DNA from: Chloroflexota bacterium
GTDB taxonomy: Bacteria; Chloroflexota; Chloroflexia; JAMDCE01
DNA: 5,504 nucleotides
Direction of reading: 5' to 3'
NCBI GenBank assembly: GCA_023489135.1
Contig: JAMDCE010000497.1
Location: 1-5,504, forward strand
In this document: one piece after another, positions 1-5,501 of the stretch
Layout of the letters: each line of letters opens with the position of its first letter
Numbering within the stretch: position 1 is the first letter of the stretch
The notes under the pieces: generated by a model
What the model was told of the DNA's origin: nothing
The model's input: only the letters and a program-made list of their open reading frames with translations
Database searches by the model: none
Made by a program: the position numbers and the translations under genes

Positions 1-1404
1 TTGACGCCTGAAGTTGCTCTCTGAGATAGCTGCATCAGCGGATTTCTTGACGGCATCAGCATCATCAACTACCACCTTGGTTTTAGCCGTGATTGTGGCG
101 AGATTGACCGTGTGCTGCGCCGCCCGTGCCTCGATCAGGTTGGTGTTGGCCTCGTCCAACTTCGCCTTTTCTGCCACCACGACCATGCGATTGGCCTCGG
201 CGTTGGACAGCGCATCCTCCGCTTCAGCATAGTTCCTGCCGGCGCTCGCTAGAGCTTCGTAAATCTTATCCGCGGTAGCTTTCTGAGGCGTTCCCTGAGC
301 GTGACACTGGGAGCAAGTCCTATCGCCTGTCCCAGTGTAGATAGCCGTCTCATCGGGGACCTTGATATCGTGCTGCCCGTGACAGCTGATGCACTTTGGC
401 TCTCCACCCAGCGCCCCAAGCTCGTGTCCGCCGTTGGCAAAGAGATCATACGTGGCGGAATGACACTGGGCGCAGACATTGGCCACTTCCTTCACTCCGG
501 GAGGCGTGGCCCCGTGAGAACCGTGGCAGTTGGCGCAACTGGGAGCCCGCTGATCTTGCTTCTCCAGGAGAGTCTGGCCGTGGATGCCCTGCTGGTACTT
601 GGAGTATTGATCGGTCGGAATCCCGTACGGTTTCATCAGAGTTTCGTTGGCGTGGCACTTTGCGCAGGTCGTCGGGACATTGGGAGGGTAAACCGTCGCG
701 GTGGGATCAGACTTCTTCTTGATGTTGTGCCCGCCGTGACAATCGTAGCAGGTAGCCACATTGGTGTCGCCCTTGGCCAACAATTTGCCGTGCTGGCTCT
801 CCTGGTACTGCTGAAGCTGATCTGTAGCTACGCCATACTGGCGCATCCGGTTGATATCGGAATGGCAGTAGCCACAGAGCTTGGGAATGTCAGCCTTAGC
901 TGGCTTACCAATGAAGCCAGCTTTCGGCGACATCGCTGCCGCTGCATCGCTAGCCATTCGATCGCCTCCATGGCAGTCAGCGCAACCAACCTTCTGGGCC
1001 TTGTGAGCGCTGTCATTCCACTCTTTAACAGTTGTCTCGTGCTTGCCGCCCAAAGTCTGGTGACACTGAGCACACGACCCCCCCGGATCCTGGAAAGGCT
1101 CTCCCGCGTTCGATCCCGGACCTGGGGTCACCTGAGTCTGAGGTTGCCCGCCACCCGTATCTTTGGTCGAAGGACTTGTGGTTACCGGCCAAACATAGCC
1201 ACCAGCCTTGAACGCTGCGCCAGTGGCGGTAAGCTCTCCTCCACCCGCCGGATTCACATGGCAAGTGCCGCAAGGTTGGTTGGTCTTGCTGGCGTAGTCG
1301 GGCGTCGCTTCGGCCCTGGATCCAATGACCAGAGAGAGCGCAAAGAGGGCGGTTACGACGCCGAATGCCACCCCTGCAATTCGCCACGGAAAAGTACGTA
1401 TCAC
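1..1404 (-). CDS. Exported decaheme c-type cytochrome, C-terminus cut by window edge
   Basis: No complete family match is recognised beyond a multiheme cytochrome c of the c3/doubled-CXXCH kind. The frame is open from a GTG start to base 1 (468 codons visible). The start is fixed by AAGGAGG five bases upstream. Residues 1-33 form a Sec signal peptide: basic start, hydrophobic core at about 9-27, and an AEA cleavage site before TP. Ten CXXCH sites start near residues 45, 111, 141, 177, 219, 247, 290, 311, 338 and 364. Hemes 1 and 2 are separated by a Gly/Pro/Thr/Gln-rich linker (about 75-110). Residues 177-227 and 247-298 are an internal duplication of about 70 residues sharing a YG-(I/V)-x-TDQ-x4-Y core. 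After the last heme, residues 377-468 are Ala/Glu/Lys-rich and helical, with one His (431) that could be a distal heme ligand. It is the last visible gene of the Rieske/cytochrome b operon, so it is inferred to be a periplasmic electron acceptor or relay for that complex. Its true end lies outside the window. Confidence 0.93.
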   Translation of the reverse strand, partial: MIRTFPWRIAGVAFGVVTALFALSLVIGSRAEATPDYASKTNQPCGTCHVNPAGGGELTATGAAFKAGGYVWPVTTSPSTKDTGGGQPQTQVTPGPGSNAGEPFQDPGGSCAQCHQTLGGKHETTVKEWNDSAHKAQKVGCADCHGGDRMASDAAAAMSPKAGFIGKPAKADIPKLCGYCHSDINRMRQYGVATDQLQQYQESQHGKLLAKGDTNVATCYDCHGGHNIKKKSDPTATVYPPNVPTTCAKCHANETLMKPYGIPTDQYSKYQQGIHGQTLLEKQDQRAPSCANCHGSHGATPPGVKEVANVCAQCHSATYDLFANGGHELGALGGEPKCISCHGQHDIKVPDETAIYTGTGDRTCSQCHAQGTPQKATADKIYEALASAGRNYAEAEDALSNAEANRMVVVAEKAKLDEANTNLIEARAAQHTVNLATITAKTKVVVDDADAVKKSADAAISESNFRRQ

Positions 1405-1409
1405 GTTTG

Positions 1410-1416
1410 CCTCCTT
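1410..1416 (-). promoter_or_regulatory. Ribosome binding site setting the GTG start of the decaheme cytochrome
   Basis: AAGGAGG on the minus strand lies five bases before the GTG at 1404. No ATG in this frame would retain the signal peptide, so this site decides the start. A second AGGAGG lies a few bases further upstream. Confidence 0.8.
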
Positions 1417-1428
1417 GGCCTCCTGGAA

Positions 1429-1893
1429 TCAGCCTAAGAATCCGTAAAGGGTCGTTCCGACCCACCCAATCAACACCAGAGCCAGCATAGTCATCGCAAA
1501 GCGGCGCTTGCTGGGGTGCCGGTTAGGGTTTCGATCCAGAAACGGAAGAAAAACCAGGGCCAACAGAGCGACGCCTGGGGCTATGATCCCGACGATTCGA
1601 GGCACCCACTTCAAAATCTCGTATAGGGACATGAAGTACCACTCCGGCTTAATGTGAGCAGGGGTGTTGAAAGGATCGGCCTTCCCTTCCAGAACAGCCG
1701 GAATCAACGATGCCAGAACGATTATCAGAATCAAGGCAATATAAGCCATAACCGCTTCGGTCAGGGCGTGATGAGGAAGGAACGGGACCGTCTCATCGCT
1801 CTTGCTGTATTTTTCCCGCTCCAGTTCCCTCTTTCCTGGACGGGATCCCCGCTGTCCCTGCGGGAGATTCGCCTGTTCCTGTTTGAGTCCCAT
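1429..1893 (-). CDS. Cytochrome b C-terminal half (subunit IV-like) of a Rieske/cyt b complex
   Basis: This 154-residue protein corresponds to subunit IV (PetD) of b6f or the b-domain of Bacillus QcrC, the half of cytochrome b that completes the quinol-oxidation (Qo) site. Three membrane helices are visible at about 46-66, 100-119 and 132-151. The Qo signature PEWY is at residues 83-86, preceded by the ADPFNTP stretch typical of subunit IV. An RNP..HP..RR loop precedes the last helix. The first 35 residues are an unusual, highly charged, Gln/Arg/Lys-rich cytoplasmic extension. The ATG is supported by GAGAGG nine bases upstream, and residues before the first helix offer no better start. It follows cytochrome b6 by 30 nt. 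It ends in TGA, and the next gene, the decaheme cytochrome, lies in the same frame nine codons on. No cytochrome c domain is fused, unlike QcrC. Family assignment is secure; a petD symbol would imply photosynthesis and is withheld. Confidence 0.93.
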   Translation of the reverse strand: MGLKQEQANLPQGQRGSRPGKRELEREKYSKSDETVPFLPHHALTEAVMAYIALILIIVLASLIPAVLEGKADPFNTPAHIKPEWYFMSLYEILKWVPRIVGIIAPGVALLALVFLPFLDRNPNRHPSKRRFAMTMLALVLIGWVGTTLYGFLG

Positions 1894-1923
1894 TTTTCGC
1901 TACCTCTCTTCTCAAGCCGGGAT

Positions 1924-2595
1924 TTACAGCGGCCCGGAGATGCCCTGCCGGCGAACCATGAAGAAGTGGCCGGCCAACATCCCAATCAAGGAGGCCGGAA
2001 GAACGAGCATATGAATCCCGTAGAAGCGCGTCAGAGTCACGTCGCTTATCTCCGGACCACCCTTCAGCAGCTCAGAAAGAACTCCCCCGACTAAGGGCAC
2101 CGACGCGGCGATCTCCGTTCCTACGGTGGTGGCCCAATAAGCCAACTGATCCCAGGGAAGAAGATAACCCGTGAATCCGAGCCCCAGGGTCATAAAGAGC
2201 GCAAACATCCCCACTACCCAGTTCAACTCTCGAGGAGGCTTGTAGGCGCCCATAATGTAGATTCTCAACATATGGAGGATAACCGTAGCGATCATCAGAT
2301 TGGCGCCCCAAAAGTGCAGGCTACGAATTAGCCAGCCAAAGCGGACTTGATTCATGATGAAGACGACGCTGGTATAAGCCTCGTCAGGAGTCGGTTTGTA
2401 GTAAAGAGCCAGCAGGACGCCTGTGATAGCCTGGATGGTAAAAAACATAAAGGTCAATCCCCCAAGGCAAAACGGCCACGTTCGAGCGTGTTTGGGGACT
2501 GGATGAGTCGCAAAGGGTTCTATGATGGGCGTAAGGTCAAACCGGTCGTCCAGCCAATCATAAGCCCGGACCGACAAGCTCTTTCTTTCCTGCAT
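1924..2595 (-). CDS. Cytochrome b6-type diheme cytochrome b (N-terminal half)
   Basis: This 223-residue membrane protein matches cytochrome b6/QcrB from end to end, finishing with the typical RRQGISGPL. It carries two b hemes and, with subunit IV, the two quinone sites. Four helices are visible at about 45-66, 97-117, 128-148 and 193-213. The axial His pairs are H94/H195 and H108/H210. The 15-residue step from H195 to H210 is the b6-type spacing rather than the 14 of mitochondrial cytochrome b. Cys43, in PFCLGG, aligns with b6 Cys35 (Bacillus QcrB Cys43), which covalently holds the extra heme c(i/n). The Qo-side TGYLLPWDQ motif lies at 142-150. The ATG is preceded by GGAGGA seven bases upstream, inside the end of the Rieske gene, and only one base separates the two genes, which implies translational coupling. 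The length is close to plant and cyanobacterial b6 (about 215). A petB/qcrB symbol is not assigned because the organism is unknown. Confidence 0.96.
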   Translation of the reverse strand: MQERKSLSVRAYDWLDDRFDLTPIIEPFATHPVPKHARTWPFCLGGLTFMFFTIQAITGVLLALYYKPTPDEAYTSVVFIMNQVRFGWLIRSLHFWGANLMIATVILHMLRIYIMGAYKPPRELNWVVGMFALFMTLGLGFTGYLLPWDQLAYWATTVGTEIAASVPLVGGVLSELLKGGPEISDVTLTRFYGIHMLVLPASLIGMLAGHFFMVRRQGISGPL

Positions 2596-2596
2596 A

Positions 2597-3064
2597 CTAG
2601 GCTCCTCCTATGTAGATCTTGTCGCCGTCGAGGGCCACAGGGATTTGCGCCAAGGGAGCGGGAGGGGGGCCTGAAATAACCATACCGTTGGTGCTGAAAC
2701 GCCCGTCATGGCAGGGACACTGGATGAAGTGGCCCTGTTCGTTCCATTTTACGATGCAGCCCAGGTGAGTGCAGACGGCTGACAAGGCCTTGACCCCTTC
2801 CGGAGTATTGACGACTATAGCTGGCTTGTTGTTGAAGCGGGCGAACTTGGCCTTTCCCACCGGGATTTCGGTCGTGGTTCCAACCAGGATTCGACCGCCG
2901 CCTCCTCCGCCCTGCCCGGCCGGCGGCCAAATGAAACCTATTATCGGCGTCAAAACGCCCGCCAGGGTGACCAGTCCCGCGAACCCGAAGCCGTACTTAA
3001 GGAACTCTCTTCGCGCTATCGGCCTGCCTCGATCTGGACCAACATCGTGAGGGCTTGTCGACAA
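2597..3064 (-). CDS. Rieske [2Fe-2S] protein of a cytochrome b complex, Tat-exported
   Basis: This 155-residue protein carries electrons from quinol at the Qo site to a c-type cytochrome. A twin-arginine motif, RREFLK, at 18-23 precedes one hydrophobic anchor (about 24-46). A Gly-rich hinge (about 50-57, six consecutive Gly) allows the head to move. Cluster motifs are CTHLGC (98-103) and CPCH (116-119): C98, H100, C116 and H119 bind the cluster, and C103 and C118 form the usual disulfide. The Pro-rich GPPPAPL loop follows at 132-138. In the CHGSxY consensus the Ser and Tyr that hydrogen-bond high-potential clusters are Gly121 and Phe123 here (CHDGRF), suggesting a low midpoint potential. The start is a TTG supported by AAGGAGG six bases upstream; an in-frame TGA at 3077-3079 excludes any longer form. 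It lies 24 nt after the 12-heme cytochrome and one base before cytochrome b6. Confidence 0.95.
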   Translation of the reverse strand: MSTSPHDVGPDRGRPIARREFLKYGFGFAGLVTLAGVLTPIIGFIWPPAGQGGGGGGRILVGTTTEIPVGKAKFARFNNKPAIVVNTPEGVKALSAVCTHLGCIVKWNEQGHFIQCPCHDGRFSTNGMVISGPPPAPLAQIPVALDGDKIYIGGA

Positions 3065-3070
3065 CGGCTT

Positions 3071-3077
3071 CCTCCTT
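3071..3077 (-). promoter_or_regulatory. Ribosome binding site setting the TTG start of the Rieske gene
   Basis: AAGGAGG on the minus strand lies six bases before TTG at 3064. The in-frame TGA at 3077-3079 shares its last base with this site, so TTG is the first usable start. No ATG lies upstream of the Tat motif in this frame. Confidence 0.8.
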
Positions 3078-3088
3078 CACTAGACGCT

Positions 3089-4030
3089 CTATGCCTTTTT
3101 GAAACTGTGGCAAGTCCCACAGAACTGACCCGGATTGTGATCAACCCTGTCCTTGTGACACGCCTGACAGGTGTCGCGACTGTCAACCGTCCACTCGTGC
3201 GGTTTATGGCACGTCGCACACGACGTCTGGCTATGCGCACCAACGGTATGCTTCCCGCCGAGATCGGCGTGGCAGCTCTGGCAATCCACAATGGGCTTGG
3301 CCTGCTCGTGCGGCTTGTGGCAGTCGCCGCACTGGAACTGCATCGGCGCGTTATCGGGGAAAGTAACTTTACTCTGAGTCTGCTTCTGGTGGCACTGAAG
3401 ACACGTCTGCCTGGAAGGCATCAAGGGCGAGTTCTCATTGTACACCTTGGAGTCTGGGCGCAAGAAATTGTGGCATTCCAAGCAGTGCATTTCGTTCATT
3501 TCCTGGATCTGTACCACCCGGCCAACGTGGCACGTGCCGCAGATCGTGCTAGGCGGAACAAACCGGTGTACGGTCTTGGCGTGACATTGGGTGCACTCGA
3601 GGTTCTTCTCTCCGACGTGAACCTTGTGACCGGCCGTGTCAGCTACCTGCTTCCACTGGGGATCACCGCTTTCGTGGCACTTCTTGCAAACTTCCGAAGG
3701 AACATCCGCGTGTTTGGAGACGTCGTTGGGACGATTGATGGTATACTTCACCACCTGCTCCATACTCGCGGCGACGCTCTGCTCGTGGCATTTATGACAG
3801 CCGATGGTCCGATGTTCGCTCGTCTGCCAGCGATCCCACGCCGCGGTCATGGTGTGACAGCTCCGGCAAAAAGTGGGGTCGTCCTGGGTGTAACTGTAGA
3901 CCTGGGTCATCCCATAGATAGCACTAGCGGCCACCACCACGAGGACGGCCAAAATGCCAACCTTCACACCCCTCGGGAGATGGTGGACTGCCCGGGCGAA
4001 TGCCTTGAGTTTGGCTAGAACATTCTCCAT
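3089..4030 (-). CDS. Membrane-anchored dodecaheme cytochrome c with NapC/NrfH-like N-terminus
   Basis: From the ATG this is 313 residues with one N-terminal anchor helix (about 23-43) and 12 CXXCH motifs starting near 55, 78, 115, 146, 164, 183, 210, 234, 250, 271, 288 and 304. The N-terminal part resembles the NapC/NirT/NrfH quinol-dehydrogenase family. Its first heme reads CRSCHTM, the CXXCHXM arrangement in which NrfH uses Met as axial ligand, followed by a SEHRTIGC-type second heme. That family has about four hemes, so two thirds of this protein is an added array. Within it, residues 234-254 and 271-292 are a duplicated two-heme unit, each opening CxxCHKPHE. It is the first gene of the operon, 24 nt before the Rieske gene, so a role as quinol-linked or Rieske-linked periplasmic electron relay is inferred. 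A TTG at 4045 would add five residues (its GGAG is very close); ATG at 4030 has only a weak GAG upstream, so the start is uncertain. Confidence 0.92.
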   Translation of the reverse strand: MENVLAKLKAFARAVHHLPRGVKVGILAVLVVVAASAIYGMTQVYSYTQDDPTFCRSCHTMTAAWDRWQTSEHRTIGCHKCHEQSVAASMEQVVKYTINRPNDVSKHADVPSEVCKKCHESGDPQWKQVADTAGHKVHVGEKNLECTQCHAKTVHRFVPPSTICGTCHVGRVVQIQEMNEMHCLECHNFLRPDSKVYNENSPLMPSRQTCLQCHQKQTQSKVTFPDNAPMQFQCGDCHKPHEQAKPIVDCQSCHADLGGKHTVGAHSQTSCATCHKPHEWTVDSRDTCQACHKDRVDHNPGQFCGTCHSFKKA

Positions 4031-4042
4031 AGTTCTCGGCGG

Positions 4043-4056
4043 CAACGACTCCGTTG
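4043..4056. repeat. Dyad CAACG-ACTC-CGTTG, copy 1, overlapping the possible TTG start
   Basis: This is a perfect 5-bp inverted repeat with a 4-base centre. A near-identical 14-bp copy (one difference, C to T) lies 79 bp upstream at 4122-4135. This copy covers the alternative TTG start at 4045 and sits just before the ATG at 4030, a position where a protein or RNA fold could affect translation. An operator role is inference. Confidence 0.45.
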
Positions 4057-4085
4057 GCCGCTTTTGCCGGCCCCCCTTCCAAGAA

Positions 4086-4118
4086 GTTCTCTCTAGAGAA
4101 CGCTTTCTCTCGTTCTCT
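4086..4118. promoter_or_regulatory. Candidate operator: GTTCTCT inverted repeat plus a third half-site
   Basis: GTTCTCT (4086-4092) and AGAGAAC (4095-4101) form a perfect 7-bp inverted repeat with a 2-bp centre. A third GTTCTCT copy lies at 4112-4118. The group is 56-88 bp upstream of the ATG of the first cytochrome gene. The symmetry suits a dimeric regulator or a leader hairpin. The regulator is unknown. Confidence 0.4.
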
Positions 4119-4121
4119 ACC

Positions 4122-4135
4122 CAACGACTCTGTTG
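4122..4135. repeat. Dyad CAACG-ACTC-TGTTG, copy 2
   Basis: This is the second copy of the 14-bp element at 4043-4056, in the same orientation and differing by one base. The inverted arms are CAAC/GTTG with a G:T pair inside. Two copies flanking the GTTCTCT dyad make chance less likely than for a single dyad. Confidence 0.4.
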
Positions 4136-4153
4136 TCGACGATGTCTCTCGGC

Positions 4154-4182
4154 CCTTCAGGTTATCAGCAGACCCTGAAAGG
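4154..4182 (-). other. Leader hairpin with 8-bp stem and one bulge
   Basis: CCTTCAGG (4154-4161) pairs with CCTGAAAGG (4174-4182), leaving one bulged base and a 12-base loop. On the minus-strand transcript no U-run follows, so it is not an ordinary terminator. It may be a structured part of the leader. Confidence 0.4.
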
Positions 4183-4418
4183 AGCGGGGATAGAGACAAG
4201 GAAAAGCGGAGATGGGCGCAGGCAAGCATCCCTCCGACTCTTCATGAACTCTAACGGGGATACAAGGCCCAGAGGACACAACGGAGGAAGTGGCGAACCA
4301 GGCCAGTTCAGGAAGGCAAAGCGTCCCGACCCTGGCCCAACGCGTGTTCGTAGGGTGCGTCTAAGGTGTTTCAAGGTAACGAGCCCACGCCACCTTTCCG
4401 ATTGTGAAATCGCGAGCA

Positions 4419-4447
4419 ATACTACACCAAAAGATCTGAAAAGTCAA
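4419..4447 (-). promoter_or_regulatory. Sigma70-type promoter for the cytochrome operon
   Basis: On the minus strand TTGACT (4447-4442, five of six consensus bases) is followed after exactly 17 bases by TAGTAT (4424-4419, four of six). It lies downstream of the aminotransferase stop and reads toward the five cytochrome genes. It predicts a start near 4412 and a leader of about 380 nt. It indicates that the cytochrome operon is transcribed independently of the aminotransferase. Confidence 0.6.
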
Positions 4448-4509
4448 TAGTGGTTCGATTTGGTCCCATTAGCTGCGCACGTTTGCTGTGATCATTATCG
4501 CGCCACTCA

Positions 4510-4531
4510 CTGGAGACTGCCGCCACTCCAG
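4510..4531 (-). terminator. Weak hairpin just after the aminotransferase stop
   Basis: CTGGAG (4510-4515) and CTCCAG (4526-4531) form a 6-bp stem with a 10-base loop, starting five bases after the TAG stop at 4536-4538. There is no U-run afterward, so a factor-independent terminator is only possible, not shown. Confidence 0.25.
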
Positions 4532-4535
4532 GCCG

Positions 4536-5501
4536 CTAGGAGAAGAACCGTCCGACGGCCGCACCCACCACCTCCATCTCTCTCTCAGAAAGCTCGGGAT
4601 AAAGGGGCAAAGAGATAACTTCGTTGGCGTACCGTTCCGTGACGGGTAGACTCCCTTCTTCTATTCCCAAATCAGCGTAGGCGGCCTGCCGATGAATGGG
4701 AATAGGATAGTGAATTAGAGTTTGAACGCCTTTGGCCTTTAGAAACCGCTGCAGCTCGTCCCGGTGATCGGTCCGGACCACATAGAGATGATAGACGTGT
4801 CTATTTCCCTGGGCTTCACCAGGAAGGCCCAGCGGGTACGCCTGCAGCAAACGGCTATATTCTGCGGCCAACTGACGGCGCCTGTCGGTCCAAGCAGCCA
4901 GGTGTTTCAGCTTGACTCTCAGGATGGCGGCCTGCATCTCGTCGAGGCGGCTGTTGAAGCCTTTGATGATGTGCCGATAGCGTTCGGTCTGGCCGCCGTT
5001 GCGCAAGAGCCGCAGCTCTTGGGCCAGGTCCGGGTCGTTAGTAGTTACAGCGCCCCCATCTCCGCAAGCGCCAAGATTCTTGGTCGGATAGAAGCTAAAG
5101 CAACCCATTGTCCCTAATCCTCCCACCCGACGTCCTCCGTACTCGGCCCCAACCGCCTGCGCGCAATCCTCAATTACCTTCAGGTTGCGCTCACGAGCGA
5201 GCCGGAGGAGAGGATCAAGATCGGCCGGATATCCATACAGGTGCACCGGTAAAACGGCCTTAGTCCGCGAGGTCAAGCGCTCCTCAATCTTCTTCACATC
5301 CATCGTGTAAGTCAGAGGATCTATGTCGACGAAGACCGGTTTTGCTCCGGTGAAAGAGATGGCCAGGGCGGTGAAAATGGCCGAATTGGCCACCGTGATC
5401 ACTTCATCTCCGGGGCCGACACCGGCCGCCAGCAGGGCCAGATGCAAAGCCTCAGTTCCAGAGCCAACTCCCACCGCCTCGCGCGTGCCACAGAAGCCCG
5501 C
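4536..5501 (-). CDS. DegT/DnrJ/EryC1/StrS-family aminotransferase, N-terminus missing or disrupted
   Basis: This is a PLP-dependent aminotransferase of the family that aminates keto-sugar nucleotides for surface polysaccharides or sugar antibiotics; the exact substrate cannot be read. Counting from the GTG at 5474, SGTEAL (5-10) is the cofactor phosphate loop, GDEVI follows at 22-26, IEDCAQA (101-107) carries the ring-nitrogen Asp103, and [10 protein letters not shown] (127-136) holds Lys132, the Schiff-base lysine. [10 protein letters not shown] (174-183) is also typical. The C-terminus, ending in RFFS and TAG, looks complete. Homologous sequence continues upstream of the GTG (FCGTREA, usual just before the SGT loop) to 5501, where the frame meets TGA at 5502-5504. 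The roughly 50 residues the family normally has before this point are therefore outside the window and separated by a stop: a nonsense change, a frameshift or a sequence error. The GTG itself has no ribosome site. It is separated from the cytochromes by about 500 bases and is probably unrelated to them. Confidence 0.88.
   Translation of the reverse strand, partial: AGFCGTREAVGVGSGTEALHLALLAAGVGPGDEVITVANSAIFTALAISFTGAKPVFVDIDPLTYTMDVKKIEERLTSRTKAVLPVHLYGYPADLDPLLRLARERNLKVIEDCAQAVGAEYGGRRVGGLGTMGCFSFYPTKNLGACGDGGAVTTNDPDLAQELRLLRNGGQTERYRHIIKGFNSRLDEMQAAILRVKLKHLAAWTDRRRQLAAEYSRLLQAYPLGLPGEAQGNRHVYHLYVVRTDHRDELQRFLKAKGVQTLIHYPIPIHRQAAYADLGIEEGSLPVTERYANEVISLPLYPELSEREMEVVGAAVGRFFS

Larger units (their letters stand above)
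4031..4412 (-). other. Long untranslated leader of the cytochrome operon, no convincing gene
   Basis: This is the stretch between the predicted transcription start and the first cytochrome gene. Short open frames here have no family signature, poor ribosome sites, or run into the cytochrome in another frame. It contains several dyad and direct repeats (separate entries), and complementary arms GGCCAG (4301-4306) and CTGGCC (4332-4337). No known riboswitch or RNA gene was recognised by eye. Confidence 0.5.

Noticed and set aside
301..1437. A 378-codon plus-strand open frame opposite the decaheme cytochrome
   Set aside because: It is the antisense shadow of the cytochrome. It has no recognisable domain, while the minus strand has ten CXXCH motifs, a signal peptide and a ribosome site.
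3047..4018. A 323-codon plus-strand open frame opposite the dodecaheme cytochrome
   Set aside because: It is an antisense shadow: its residues are dictated by the CXXCH codons on the other strand, and no family signature is visible.
4056..4072. A GGCCG/CGGCC hairpin before the first cytochrome
   Set aside because: A five-bp GC stem is expected by chance at this base composition and is not followed by a U-run.
3924..4229. A 101-codon minus-strand frame in the leader running into the first cytochrome gene
   Set aside because: Its GGAGG abuts the ATG too closely, its composition is low-complexity, and it overlaps the well-supported cytochrome start in another frame.
4165..4419. An 84-codon minus-strand frame in the leader, or a 26-codon leader peptide at its end
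   Set aside because: It starts on the -10 element, has no convincing ribosome site and shows no domain or membrane pattern.
4401..4420. An ATTG...CAAT dyad around TCGCGA at the predicted transcription start
   Set aside because: Only the outer four bases and a central palindrome match, and it does not fit an FNR or CRP consensus.
4501..4528. A direct repeat CGCCACTC at 4501-4508 and 4521-4528
   Set aside because: Two copies of an 8-mer are too short to support an attachment site or mobile-element scar, and no flanking structure was found.
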